NCBI RefSeq assembly: GCF_051014685.1
Contig: NC_135058.1
Span: 13,952,811 to 14,016,810, forward strand
Source: Ptiloglossa arizonensis
Lineage: Eukaryota > Arthropoda > Insecta > Hymenoptera > Colletidae
Reading direction: 5' to 3'
Length of the DNA stretch: 64,000 nt
Shown one piece after another: positions 22,341-34,084 of this stretch (positions are counted from its first letter, which is position 1; every line of letters starts with the position of its first letter). The notes below the pieces were generated by a model, which was not told the DNA's origin, searched no databases, and saw only the letters and a program-made list of their open reading frames with translations. The translations under genes were made by a program, and so were the position numbers.

Positions 22341-25040
22341 TTAAACAATCCTCGCATTCTACATTGGCCGTTGGTAAATTAAAAAGTTTGTAATTCTAAC
22401 TCGAACATAATTTTATCCAGTCTTGACCAGTACCCAATCTACAATTCTATTTTCTCTTTTTTACGTTACGAGTAAATTTTCGTACTATAACGGTAGCGTG
22501 TGACCATTTCTATACATTATTATTGAACAAATATAATCCCCTTGCACACCTTCTACTCAGCTCGCAACTTTCTTCGCTCGAATAATTACCAAAAAATTCA
22601 AACAGATCAAATCCCAAACGATTAAAATCTACACGTGTTCGAACACGTACATCGAACCGGGTTGTTCCTGAATGGGAATTAAGGTTTCGGTAAAACTTCC
22701 TTGGAAGGCGATCCAGGGCATCGACGCCGTGCATCCTCCTCGGGGGACTGGGCTCGCGTCGCGTCGCGTCGCGTCGCGTCGGAGTGGTCGGAGCTCCTTG
22801 GCCACTTCAAAGTTAGGGGATTAACTTTTTCCGGGGTTTCGAGTTGGAAACGACGTTGCCCTACAACATCGGGGGCAAGAAGCTGGCCAACTCTCCACGA
22901 CGTCTACCGAGACGGACAAAGACGGAAATACAGGAAGAGGAGGTCGAAAGAAACACGGGTGAAATAAGAAAAGGAAAAGGGTGCGGGGAGGGATAAGGAG
23001 GAAAAGCGGTAGAAGATAATTAGCACCGATGAGTCGTAGATAACGAAGTGTACGTATACACCGAAGGCAATTATACGATAGTCGAGTGGTCCGCGAGCGA
23101 TTGTACAATAACGAGAAACAGTTCCGTATACGCGCGCGAGCGCGCATAAGTGCGGGAAAGCGGTACGCCTGACCGTTCGTGCCGTACCCGCGTTTATTTC
23201 CGTCTATTGGAATGCAACGATGTCATCCGCGTTAATTGGAGATGCCGCATAGGTGCATTATATTCGCGGCGCGATCCCACGATCAACCGCGAAACGACGC
23301 GATGCGACCGCCGTTAATTTGCAAAACGATGATTAGGGGGCGTTGGGCGTCAAGGTGGCGCGGAGAGCGGATACGTCGAGTGGGTTCAACGTGGAATAAA
23401 TCAACCGGTTTCTTCCGGATTCAGTTGCGAGGCTCGTTAAAAAAAATGCCCTCCTCTTGAATATGCATAAACCGAGCCGCGCGCGGGAGGGGAGGGGGGT
23501 GGTGGACCGACCTTTAACGATCGCGCCAAATTAGAACATACAGCCAACGCGAAAGTTATGTAATTTAGCGTCCCTTGTAATTAGTGGCCCCGGCAGCTTC
23601 GAGGAATCCGTCGGCAGTGGTTTACTTTCGCCGGATGTATATCTTTGCAAACATTAGGGCGCCGAAGGAATGCTCTAACGTTTACGTTGAACACCGAATT
23701 ATCCGTTAATTGCGCGCGGGTTTCCCGCGGATGAAATTCCGCAACCGGAGCTACGCGGCATGATTTTTAAATAGCTTCGAACGCTTCGTCTCGCTTCGTA
23801 TTGTTCGCGGATCCCTTAACGAACCTTTTCTCCTTTCTTTTTTTTCCTTTTTCAGCGGTGTTTCACTTTTCTCTCGATATCGCGATTCTTTAAACGATAG
23901 AAATTTCTATCACGTCGATCGCAACGTCGGTTATCGCGGATTATGGAATTTACAAGAGTACAGTGTTCCGTTGGAATCTACGGAGCGCGATAAATATTTG
24001 CTCAACATTTTCAACAATTTCCCTCGACACTTTCGAAACAATAATTTTCGAGACATTCACAAGCTTACTATTTCGTTACACGTCGCGAGTTGTTTAGATT
24101 GGTTCAATTTATTCCTCGAGGTATTGTCTTTTTTTTATGGATTACTTAAAGGTGTGTAGTATCTGGAAATATAATGCTTCCTCTTAATCGAACGTAAAAA
24201 ATCACAAGGAAGAGAAACAGCTCGCGATGCAAATCGTGAAAGTTGGTCCACTACTTTCCAAGTTACGGGACGATCGTTCGGGGTTGAAAATTTTGACGTA
24301 ATTCCAATGGAACTCTATTTATATGGACGAGATTGTTTGCGATGCTCGATCGACCGAACTCTAGCTAATTACTATCTAAACAACCGTCGATAGTTCGGAC
24401 AATAGAAATGAACGAGCCTCGAACGGTAGATGGTGGGGAAAGTAAGCTCCTATTGCACGAAATACCCGGTTATGCGAACCCGTTTCACCCCCTTTTCATT
24501 CGCACGAATCGAGTACCGGTCGGTTAAAAAAATATTCAAATCGTGCTCGCAAGATGGCAAGTTAATTCGAAGAATAACCCAACAGAGGAACAATTTTCAG
24601 TGCGGAATTAATTCTCGACGCGCGTCCGAGTCGAAATATCGAGAGACGGTTGGAAACGTTCGGCGAGCTTCGGTTCACTTTTCCAAAGTAATGTTTTCGT
24701 TCGTACACGGACCCGCTTCTCGTGTAATTTAAACGAAATCGTAAAAGCACGATTCGTCGGCGCGGTGAGAAAAAGAAAAAAGAATTTTTTTTAAATCGTC
24801 GCCAACGGACGCGGGTACGTGACGATGAATGGGGGTCGTTTTACTTCCGTTATTTTCCGACCATTTCTCTCGGCTACGTCAAATGTCCACACTATTACAG
24901 GACTGTTCTTTTACCTAAAAACCAATCTGTAACGTATGATGCATCGCCGGTAGAACGAGAAACGAGAACGTGCGCGTGCATAGACACCCCACACCCCACA
25001 ACCCCGCACTCCCCTCACGTGCACGCACACACGTGACACC
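22341..25040. other. Mixed non-coding stretch
   Basis: Includes a (GTCGC)n tract at 22753-22781 and scattered CpG-rich DNA (22700-23500). Frames at 23971-24159 and 24430-24732 are short and unrecognised. 24950-25040 is a CA/C-rich tract (ACACCCCACACCCCAC). Confidence 0.45.
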
Positions 25041-25054
25041 CGAAAGTCCCCGAT

Positions 25055-25510
25055 GTGTCCACGTTGGACAGAGACGGCTCATTGGCCTGTTTTAGGGAAA
25101 CGGTTTCTGTCCCGGGGGTGTATTTCGCTTCTCCCGTCGCTTCGCAGCCCTCGGTGATATTGGATTCATCATTCAAACATCTTCGGAATCGTTCGCTCGT
25201 ATCGCGGGTCTGGCCCCGAATGTGCAAACACGGACAGGAGGAAACGATGATATCGACGGAGGTATCGAAACGTATCGCGGCCCGCGATACAGGCCGTCCC
25301 ACGGAATTGGGACAGGTGTATATCATCCGAACGATTAAAGATAGGGAACTACCCGATAAGACAGAATGGAGCACCGTACCTCTCCCCCGATGCTTCATCT
25401 TCCTTTGTTGGTGTTATCTGGTAATGTATGTGCGCGCAATTGCAAAGTGCAATTGCATTTCGGTTTTCGAAACCCGGGACTCCTGTGTGTGTTTTACGAT
25501 CCATCGATAA
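25055..25510 (+). CDS. Unrecognised 151-aa ORF, doubtful
   Basis: ATG to stop, with a fairly balanced composition and a hydrophobic segment near residues 110-128 (CFIFLCWCYLVMYV), followed by a Cys-rich end. A 127-codon frame lies opposite (25015-25398), which weakens the case. No family, signal peptide or splice context supports it. It is listed because it is the longest + frame here that is not repeat-derived or plainly biased. Confidence 0.15.
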   Translation: MSTLDRDGSLACFRETVSVPGVYFASPVASQPSVILDSSFKHLRNRSLVSRVWPRMCKHGQEETMISTEVSKRIAARDTGRPTELGQVYIIRTIKDRELPDKTEWSTVPLPRCFIFLCWCYLVMYVRAIAKCNCISVFETRDSCVCFTIHR

Positions 25511-25720
25511 CGACCAATTTTTCATTCTTTGTAACAATATATAGATCGTTCCTCGAAACGTGTTATCCGTTACGATTTTTGCTACACTTTTACTCGGTTA
25601 CGTGGAGCGTTGTAAATTTGAACGGTGGACGGTGGTGAACCGTTCGTAATTGTAACTTTAATTAAATCGGGTAATTGAGCAGCATTTGCGAAAATATATG
25701 CGCGTATTTTTCTATCGCGG

Positions 25721-25824
25721 ATGTACAGTACGCGCGCGAGGAGATTGCATCCGGAGTTATGGGAGGTCCTGTTCGTTCGTACAGCCTCTGTCGTAATTCC
25801 AAATGCAATCTCCTCGCGTATTGT
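25721..25824. mobile_element. Fold-back (MITE-like) element, copy 1
   Basis: Inverted arms at 25734-25757 and 25793-25818. CGCGAGGAGATTGCAT pairs perfectly with ATGCAATCTCCTCGCG, and the pairing continues inward through GGAGTTA / TAATTCC with G-T pairs. The loop is about 30 bases. It is too short to encode a transposase, so it would be non-autonomous. The related copy at 26058-26234 shows that the arms extend outward to GATGTACAGTACGC. Confidence 0.7.
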
Positions 25825-26057
25825 TAAAAATTGATACGAAATTCCTGGAAAAATGATAAAAAATAATTGTGCGTGCTTGGTAAACGAAAATATCGAGTTA
25901 CGGGGAGGCATATTTGTTGACGATTTAATGGTGTCATGAATGTAATTTATAGGAATTTATCCGATGTTACTCGACGATTTGTTGAGACAGTATCAAAAGC
26001 AGTGTTCGTATTATATATGTTTGCAGGAACTGTTTCGTGGATCTACTGGAATAGTGA

Positions 26058-26234
26058 ATGTATAGTTCGCGCGCGAGAAGATTGCATCTAGGGTTATATT
26101 GGATCCGACTCAGAGCCCACCTTCTCGAACTATTAAAAAACAAATACACATCCTTTTCCAGCTTGAGAAGATAGTTGATGAATAGTACCCGTCATAACTC
26201 TAAATGCAATTTTCTGGTATGCGTACTGTACATG
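26058..26234. mobile_element. Fold-back (MITE-like) element, copy 2
   Basis: The left arm GTTCGCGCGCGAGAAGATTG matches the left arm of copy 1. The right arm (26190-26234) read in reverse starts GCATGTACAGTACGC and matches the outer left arm of copy 1 better than its own left arm does. The loop is longer (~90 bases) and the arms are more diverged. Direct orientation relative to copy 1, ~330 bases apart. Confidence 0.65.
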
Positions 26235-26239
26235 CATCA

Positions 26240-27020
26240 TTCTCATAGATACGTGGAACAGATTACGATGAATGTATAATTAAAACACTGCATTGGAAAT
26301 ATAAAGAGAATTTATTCGTAATATCACTCACGATGATGCATCGAAACCTCATTATTGACGCGATTGTGGACATTGTCGTTTCAATTACATCCTCTCGTAT
26401 GTAATTGTAATAAACGCGTTGTCGTTTACTATTAATAATATCGAACGCGGCAATATACGTAAAAGGATCTGTGAATGGATTTTACAACCGCATAAATGCA
26501 CAGAGATGCACAATGTCCCCTTAAAGCATCGAAAACCGTTCCATTTTGTCTTATCGCCAATCTTTCTATCTCCACCCTCTTTGATGGCACAGACCCAGCT
26601 TCGTGAGACACCCTGTACAGGATGACCGTGTACCGTAACCATTTAACGTTGTCTGTTACGCTATCTGTGTCTGAAATGTGCTCCACGTTTCTACGAAGCA
26701 TGGATTTCTGCCATTGAGTTGTCCACGTTCTGCAATTAAATGATCTCTAAGATGAATCGATTAGATATTGCTGGGGTAGCAATGAAAGTGTGGTTATTGA
26801 ATCGGTGTTAAGGATTTGAACAGAGCAATCGTTCTTTTTCTTCCTAATTTATTCCAATTATATGTATTCCAATTATACATATTCCATAGAGTTCCGTGCT
26901 ATTCCCAGTGTCCAGAATTGTGCACATTCTTATTCATTTCATATTTGAGGATACGAACGAAGATACTCATTATTTGCCATAACTAGAGAGAAATATCACT
27001 CGGTTAAATCTGGGTCATGT
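26240..27020. other. AT-rich non-coding stretch with a CACCCTGTA motif
   Basis: GAGACACCCTGTACAGGATG at about 26602 contains the CACCCTGTAYA motif seen at 18431. On the minus strand both copies begin CAGGGTGTCTC-CGAA, which suggests the same short repeat family. No gene recognised. Confidence 0.45.
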
Positions 27021-27032
27021 TGCCCTGAATTT

Positions 27033-27341
27033 TTGATGTTTTCCGTTTCCACGGTAGACGAATCCAGCTCATCGCTTCCGAGCGAGTCTTCAAAGGCTAT
27101 TTTACCAGTAGTTCCAAAATATTCGCAAAAAGAAGCAATAAAAAAGGTAAAAAAAAAAAAAACGGTTCGTCCGTTGTCTAAAAAAGTAGAAACCGTGGTT
27201 TTCGCGAGGAGGACAAACGGAAAGTTTCTACAAAACGGAAAGTATCAAACGCGTATTCGAATTCAACAATTTCTGTTTCGGGACAAAGGGACTCGTCAAC
27301 TTGCAAAAGCGTCGCTAGGGCGTTACAAATGTGTCCCGTAA
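27033..27341 (+). CDS. Unrecognised 102-aa Lys/Ser-rich ORF
   Basis: ATG to stop. The N-terminal ~25 residues are Ser/Glu-rich (DESSSSLPSESS), then comes a basic block (KKVKKKKTVRPLSKK) and a mixed C-terminal half. An A-run of 12 contributes to the Lys block. No opposing long frame covers it. The composition would fit a small nuclear or nucleolar protein, but no domain is identifiable and it may be chance. Confidence 0.2.
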   Translation: MMFSVSTVDESSSSLPSESSKAILPVVPKYSQKEAIKKVKKKKTVRPLSKKVETVVFARRTNGKFLQNGKYQTRIRIQQFLFRDKGTRQLAKASLGRYKCVP

Positions 27342-28420
27342 CGGGGCAAACCTATTATTTAACGAGTGAAATCGCTAACCCGAGTCCGTGAAAAAATTCA
27401 CATTCTTGCGTTTCAATTTCCATTTCCCTTTTGTCGAATACTCTCCGCCCTGTCTGACTATACGTCGGACAGATGTTCCCCAGCGATAAATTGCAATGAT
27501 ACCGGGCGCCACTTTCCGTGACGAGCAAAAGAAAGCGAGATATCGGTCGCGAAATCTGGCGGCTGTCTTTGAAAAATTGGCAAACGCCCAGCACGGAACG
27601 AACGGACCTCGACACGCGGTGACCATTTTCAAAGTGAATGCAGATCGGGTGACATCGAGTACTCGTTCGTAGAATGAAGAAAAACTGTACAAAAGTGTTC
27701 ACTAAATATTCGTAGCGGTTGTTCGAGAATTTCGTAACAATATTTAAATATTTTTAATCCTCGTTGTATCCCATATGGGTCTTTTCAGACCCAGACAGAC
27801 TTTCGTAGTCTTCGATTATAACGTTAATAAAACTTTCTTTGGAGATGAAGAGAGTTACGATTACGGTAATAGAATTTTCATTCGAAGTGTTTGTACAAGA
27901 TTTGTACTTACGGGTCAGTATAGACCCACGCGCAATCTTTCTCGTTCAAACCGCTGTTAACGCAACGGTTGGAAGAATTCTCAAACGCGGTAAATCGTCG
28001 CGAGACGTGAAAAAATGTCTCTCGGTGCAACAAAGCCACCGAGTTACCGTTCTGGATCGGTGTTACCCCCGGTTTGAATACGCGAAGCGTGTAAAACGCC
28101 CTGCGCCAGACAATGCGGAATCTTACGTGACGTTTCATTGTTAAACGAAAGGAAATTTTTGTTTATTTTCTTCAATTGTGATCCATCCCGTCCCGTGGAA
28201 AGAGAAAGGGAAAGAGATCGTTCCATTCGGAGGCGTGTAGGTCAGTTCATTAATAATACATCGGTCCCCATAGATTTCCCGTATTTTTATGGCGACGCGT
28301 TTCCAGCGATTCATTAATTGCTGACCTTGTTAGCGTAGCATTGTGAAGCGGTGGTCCCACAACGGTGCTTGAGCAGCGCCCGCGGGAGTAACCGGGGGAC
28401 AAAGACGTAGCCTGGCGAGA
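27342..28420. other. Mixed stretch without a recognised gene
   Basis: Overlapping minus frames (27355-27702, 27375-27692) and + frames (27775-28144) cover the region without a convincing protein. Nothing repetitive was seen. Confidence 0.4.
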
Positions 28421-28427
28421 ATAAGAG

Positions 28428-28514
28428 AGACAGAGGGCACCAGACAGAGAGAGGGAGAGAGAAAGTGAAAGAGAGAAAGATAAAGAGAGGGCGAGTGAGC
28501 GAGAGGAAGAAAGA
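28428..28514. repeat. GA-rich low-complexity tract
   Basis: Imperfect (GA)n with GAGAAAG interruptions. It makes Ser/Leu-rich minus frames that are not genes. Confidence 0.85.
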
Positions 28515-29090
28515 GAATCTCGCTTGGCATTGTCATGCATTCAGTCCCGGCACATAATAATGCCAGGGTCCTTTGTCGTTTATGCGCCCTCCTGTTTTCT
28601 GGCTCGCTCTAGTCACGATCGCCGGCTACCATTGCCCCGTATTCCTGTGTTCCCGCAGAGGTCGCTTCCCTCCTTATGACGTCGCGCGCAAAAAGGGTGA
28701 GGGCCGACCGCGTGGCAGGGTGGAAACGCAGAGCCAGCGGGGAATTCGAGGATTTCCTTGGAAAAATTTGCGCACCCACGGGTCTATTAGTACCTGGGAG
28801 AGATCCTCAGAGCCGTTTGCTCGGCCTCTGAAGGGCCATCCAGGTGATACGGTTACTCCCGCTTTCAAGTGACAACGTTCACACCCTATTCTAGTCACGG
28901 AACACTCCCCACCACTATTTACCACGCGCCGTTAACCCTTCACGGATACCACGAGCCTTACAAACATTCGTCGATTGTTCTTATTGAATTTTTCAAGAAT
29001 CCCAAAAACTCGTACTCGAGAGCCTTGGAATTTCATATAATTGACTCTTACTTATAGAAACTCGGTGATAGAGTCTAACTTTCTAGCGCG
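28515..29090. other. Non-coding stretch with one CCCGCTTTCAAG copy
   Basis: The motif at 28857 is an outlying member of the family that becomes a tandem array from 29100. No gene recognised. Confidence 0.4.
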
Positions 29091-29099
29091 AGACGAAAA

Positions 29100-29440
29100 T
29101 TACTACCTTCCCCGCTTTCGAGCGACACAGAACTTGAAAGCGGAAATCACCACCTTATTCCGATTCAACCCTTTTATAGGAGTTACTCGTCCACATAGTC
29201 CTGGTAACATATTTTAACAGCCCGAGATACTTATTGGTCTTAGCACGAAATACAAACGACTACCCCGCTTTCGAGAGAATCAACACTCGCGAGAATTGTC
29301 AACGTGTTTCATTGTTACTCGATTCTTGGCAATATCAATGTCTCGTCCACGATGTTCTGGTAACAGATTGTAGCAGCTGGCAATCTTGATTAGCTTCGGC
29401 ACAGAACACAAATCGCTACCTACACCGCTTTCAAGATAAC
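29100..29440. repeat. ~155-bp tandem repeats of the CCGCTTTCGAG family
   Basis: CCGCTTTCRAG occurs at 29112, 29265 and 29425. CTCGTCCAC with a following CTGGTAACA block occurs at 29185 and 29342. The AGCACGAAATACAAACGACTA block before the core in one unit corresponds to GGCACAGAACACAAATCGCTA in the next. Units are diverged (roughly 65-75%). Outlying members are at 28859, 20280 and 57603. Confidence 0.75.
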
Positions 29441-29474
29441 AGGCAGTCCCGATTTCGTCGCTCGAAAGCGAGAA

Positions 29475-30340
29475 CTACTGTACATTAGCAGCGCGCTCAA
29501 AGGGTGCACTGGCTGCGCGTTCCCTCTTAGGACGGAATAAGGCCAAACATTTGTAAGGAGAGTTCACGCGTTGAAACATCGTGCAGTAGACCAGGGCGTG
29601 TTCTCTTCCAGACAACGCCTCGGGCGTTGGAATACTTGGCCACCTAGGTTTACAGACTAGGCGCCTCGAGGGTCCCAGTCTTGGCAGTTTTGCAACCCGG
29701 TTGCCCTCTCTTTCATCGCCTACTGAGGTTGACGTAACGTTGGTGTAACTCAACTTTGAGGTCAACACCCCGAAGGAAGATGAGTCGCGGAATCACCCAA
29801 TTGAATGCAAATAAACAAACGTACCAACATCGCTCAACCTGCAAAGAGTGTACGAATATATGACACTCGTGTGCAGTCACCCAACTAGACGAGTCCAATA
29901 AACTTCATCCACGCTGAAAACGACAAAATTTAATAACAAACCCTAGCATCCATTGCAGTACATTTCCGTACATCGAACAACGATCGAATGCCCAAATTTT
30001 CAAAATCCTTTTTAGTAAACTTACACGGTGTAGGTGGAAGACAACAACCCAATAGTTTTGGGGGAAAACGTATTTAAAAGAAACAATCCACACATATACA
30101 TTGATGTGTATGCAACAAATATTTGGAGTTGTCAGAGAGCATCGCGCGATCAAGAGTTTATATACCGGGACCCTTGGGCATGTCTGTACGATCCTTTCTC
30201 CTTGCTACAATTTTCCCAAATGGGATTCGTCTTTATCTTTCGGTATCGATTCCAAAACCAAGTATACCTTGCAAAGGAGAGAGTACGTTTTAGTTGAAAA
30301 CTATGTTTCCGAAATATTTAGCTAAACTCTGTGAAAACGT
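29475..30340. other. Mixed stretch, no recognised gene
   Basis: A 97-codon minus frame (29475-29768) and short frames at 30034-30325 lack any domain. No splice pairs or repeats stand out. Confidence 0.35.
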
Positions 30341-30344
30341 TCAA

Positions 30345-30825
30345 TCAATCGCAAAGATAGTTTCGTCGATCCCTCCAAGTTCGTCCTTTCAAAATTGCAC
30401 GTCGATGCTCGAAGAAGTCTTCCCAGGAAGCGCGCAATGTCGCCCGGTGGATTTCCGAGCATGATCGAAAGTTCTTGCAGTATTCCAAATTGCGTAACAA
30501 CCGTCTACAATTGAGATCCTGCAGTTTAGTAACTGTCCTTCCATGAGCAAGTTGTTTGAGTATCCTCGGATAGGGAAGTCCAGAGACAGCGTAGACCATG
30601 CAATTGATTCGCCTTTACCAATTCAACAACTAGGATACTTTTTGTTAAGATAGCCTCGACTAGTTGAAGCGAAACGGGACGGAAGTTAGGTAACCATTCT
30701 AACTCATCCGGTAACTCCACTTCGCAGGGAATTTTCGAGGAAAGCGGATAAAATTGACGATTGAAAATAAATGGCAAGAAAATCGACCCATTTTCACGGA
30801 GCATTTCCGAAACTCTGAATACCAA
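30345..30825 (-). pseudogene. Two overlapping minus frames, possible frameshifted coding remnant
   Basis: Frame 1 (30825 to 30526) starts at a TTG and encodes ~99 residues with an acidic, hydrophobic middle (VELPDELEWLPNFRPVSLQL). Frame 2 (30599 to 30345) encodes 84 residues rich in Arg, Leu and Cys. The frames differ by one base and overlap by 74 bases. Read together they would make ~160 residues with plausible composition, but no family is recognised and there is no ATG at the start. It may be a decayed gene or chance. Confidence 0.2.
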
Positions 30826-30839
30826 ATTTAGAGTCTTCT

Positions 30840-31275
30840 TAATAAATTCAAATTTTAAACGTAATAATTTTTTTAAGTTTCGGAGACGCGTGATCCTCCC
30901 AAGGCAATTCTAAACTTTCTTCCAGAATTGTTCCTAATCTATATAGGCCATCGCTTCACGAATGAAATCGGGATAAAATAATAATGAAAAATCCGACACC
31001 GTTATAGAGATATCCCCATTGTTGCCATGCACGAAGCATTGATCTATTTTTATCTCCGAATGCAACCCCCCTTGCAGCTGTTCACCTAAAGTGTCTTATA
31101 GCACACTACGGAATACCTATAGAACAGTCGTCAAACTCGTACCTGGCACATCGAACATCGTTCATGCACGGTTGAATGCAACCAGTGATTTGCGATCAGA
31201 GACAATTAACCGTAACTTTCATAACCTCCACGAATAAAATTTCTCGTTAAAGTAGTTCTGTCGTTAATTTGAAAT
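30840..31275. other. AT-rich non-coding stretch
   Basis: Nothing recognised ahead of the 160-bp array. Confidence 0.5.
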
Positions 31276-31279
31276 TTAC

Positions 31280-32010
31280 CGCTTGTTCCTAGAGATCTCT
31301 ACCACTTTAAGGCCCAACCATGTTGCAAACTGGAGTGCTACCCATTTACTAGTCACGGACCATTTGTCAACATTTATCGATGGCTAATTAGAGTACCACT
31401 GCTTCGTCGCACTTACGATCATTGCCAACAATTTGGCACTTATTCCTAGAGATCTACACCACTTTAAGCCCCTACCGTGTTGCAAGCCATACTACTACCC
31501 ATTCTACTAGCCTAGTCACGCATAATAGGACAGAGTCTACCGATAGCTAATTACCGTACTGCTACTTGGTCGCACCTACGATCACTGGCAACAATTTAGC
31601 ACTTACTAGTAAGCTCTACTACACGAATGCCCTACCATGATCTAAGTGGCAGTGCTACTCGTTTGTAAATCAGGCATTATCTGTCAAAATCTATCGACAG
31701 CTAACTAGTGCATCGTTACTTGGTCGCACCTACAATCACTGGCAACAATTTAGCACTTACCAGTAAGCTCTACTGCACGAAGGTTCTACCATGATCCAAG
31801 TGGCAGTGCTACTTGGTCGCACCTACGATCACTGGCAAAAGTTTTGAGCATCTTCTACAATATCTCTACCGCTTTAAGCCCCTACCACAAAACCCTCGAC
31901 ATTACTATCCATTTCTCAGTTAGGCATCGTATAAAAAAAAAATCTATCGTTAGCTAACCATCGTACCGCTACTTCATCGCGCACACGATCATCGACGGTT
32001 CCCAAACAAG
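31280..32010. repeat. ~160-bp tandem array, about 4.5 copies
   Basis: The TCGCACCTACGATCACTGGC-type phrase recurs at about 31408, 31571, 31725, 31818 and 31977. Spacing is 163, 154, 93 and ~159; the 93 marks a unit with an internal deletion. Each full unit also has AGCACTTAYYAGTAAGCTCT or its TTCCTAGAGATCTC variant, a CTACCATG block, a GTGCTACYYRTTT block and a TCTATCGAYAGCTAA block. Moderately diverged. Confidence 0.85.
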
Positions 32011-32039
32011 GTTAAACATCTCACGCGATCATTCTCCAC

Positions 32040-33520
32040 CGTCTTCAATCCCGGGCTCAGCCGCCAAGTGGTGACCACTTGAAGCGGCGAGCCATCAACA
32101 ACTTTCCCTCGACGACCCCAACCACTCTCGCCTCCTCTCCGTTTAGCTTCCCTGGACTAGGCATTAAAATACATCTCGCAACTTGCGCCATCCCGTGGAG
32201 GCTCGACACCTAGACACCGAAACCGGACGAAGAGGAACCAGAAGAGGAAGAACCTTTCGAAAGAAGAAGAAGCAGAAGAGGAGGAGGAGGAGGAAGAAGG
32301 GTCGGCGTTCGGATGTTGGAAGCGACCGCCGCGTTCTGACGAGGGACAACTGGGCCAATCGATACCGCAGCTACCGGCGGCGGGTCGGCTGGAGCGCGGG
32401 GGTGGATGGCAGAGAACGAGAGGCGGTTGTAGGCCGACGAACGTTTGCGACGCGGAGGATTCAGGGTTGGCGGCGTCGGCGGCGTCGGCGGTGGTGGCGG
32501 CGGGAGGGGTGGGTATTTTGGGGGGCCCAGTAGGTGGCGGTAGGCAGCGTCGGGTGGGTGGTCGGCGTGTGCCGCCTCCCGGTACGGCGATCGACGCTCC
32601 GATGGGAGCCAGGATGGCGCCACTGTCGCCGCTCCGTGTAGCGTGGCCGCCGTCAGCCTCTCTGCCGTGTGATCGACATTGTGCGCAGAATCGGCTTGCG
32701 GACCACCGTTCCGCCACAATGTTGTTGGACCTGTCGTTTTGCCCCGCGTTTCGATTGTTGTTGATGCCACCGTGCCGTTAGAAAAATTCACATCGATCGA
32801 TCCGCCGGTCGACGCCGTTCGTTCGCGAACCGACACGACCGGGCCACGCGCACCGTCCAACGCGGCCGTCTGGCCGCCGTGAACCCGCGAGCCGAGTGTG
32901 CAGCATCCGACTCACCCGCGTCTCACTCATAACCTTAAAACGGTCGGTTACTCGGCGGACCTTGCGCGTGACCGCGAGCCAACGCGGTGCCAGTGACGGA
33001 GATTTACACGTAGCCAACGTCACGGGAGGGAAAAGTGGCGCGTACGTGCGTGTAAACAGCTCGGTCGAGGCCTCCAGTGGCCGCGTGTTGTGCGGGGATC
33101 GCGGGATCGGTCGCGGGCAACGGGCAAAGTGCATCGCGAAAGGGATCACCGGCTCCCGTAGACCAGTCACGGGTACACTTGCTCGGTGTCATCCGTGACA
33201 CGGTGAACTCTATGGGGAACGAACGGTGAATGGTAAACGACTCGAGAGCCCTAGGACCTATTTATCGGCCCACGAACCGTATACGTGCACCGGGTGCACG
33301 CGTTTTCGGAACTTTCTCGCGGGGTTAGGGTCCGTGAGGCTTCGAAGAAGGAACTCGATAGCGCGTAACGATCTGGAACCGGCGGGGATCCGTAGGGACA
33401 ATACGGTGCAGGAAGTGGCGAATGGGCGGTCTCGCGACTGTTTGAGATGGAAGTGAGTAATAGCGGAGTAAAGTGACCGCTGTATTGGTCGTGATGATCA
33501 TCGTACGGCCATAAACTGTC
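32040..33520. other. GC/CpG-rich block with overlapping long frames
   Basis: Minus frames of 216 codons (32210-32860, TTG start), 186 codons (32157-32717) and 130 codons (32778-33170) overlap + frames of 116 and 104 codons. Poly-Pro, poly-Ser and poly-Leu runs come from GGA/GGC triplets (32258-32301, 32470-32530). Such mutual openness is expected at this GC content. On the minus strand GTT-ATG-AGT-GAG-ACG-CGG is followed at once by GTGAGT (about 32912-32930) and could be a tiny first exon. The block resembles a CpG-rich 5' region, but no gene is shown. Confidence 0.3.
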
Positions 33521-33524
33521 GCCC

Positions 33525-34080
33525 CGAGTGATTCAATTGCTACCGCAAGCCGACCTAGCAGCAACGATGCATCACTACTATACGCAAGAAGATATAGATC
33601 GTGTCGGTAAGTGGGACCCCGCCACGGAATTGATGTTTATCTCTTTACCGATAACTTGCGTTTCTCTTTATTTTTTTTTTCTTTCTTTCTCTTTTTTTTC
33701 TTCGCTCTTGGTACCTTCGACTCCTTCGAAAGGAGTGGGGACGATGACGAGAGAGAGGGGGGAATATTTGTAACGAACAAGCGCTTCTTTATCGTCGTTT
33801 CCGAATATGATGGAACACCAAAGCGAGGAATCGATGCTCACGAAACGGACCAAAGCGTATTTGCAACGCTGTATAGGCGAGTGGGTCGCGTTTGATCGAT
33901 GAGGAGAATTTGTTCGTACTATTGTTAGCAAGCTATTTGTCCGAACGGGGTGCAGAAGCTGGACTTGGTAATTACGCACCAAGTGTGTTGTATTTCAGTT
34001 TCGTGCTTTTCCCAACGAGGACCGATACACTCGTCTCTTTATTTGTTTATTTTACCTTCACTCCGAGGTTGTGCTAAATA
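33525..34080. other. Mixed stretch with a T/C-rich tract
   Basis: 33666-33706 is T/C-rich and gives a Phe-rich + frame and a Lys/Glu-rich minus frame (33668-33982). No recognised gene. Confidence 0.4.
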
Positions 34081-34084
34081 TCCA

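Noticed and set aside
32157..33170. Minus-strand frames of 216, 186 and 130 codons with poly-Pro, poly-Ser and poly-Leu
   Set aside because: Several frames on both strands are open over the same GC-rich, triplet-repeat DNA, the longest lacks an ATG, and no domain is visible.
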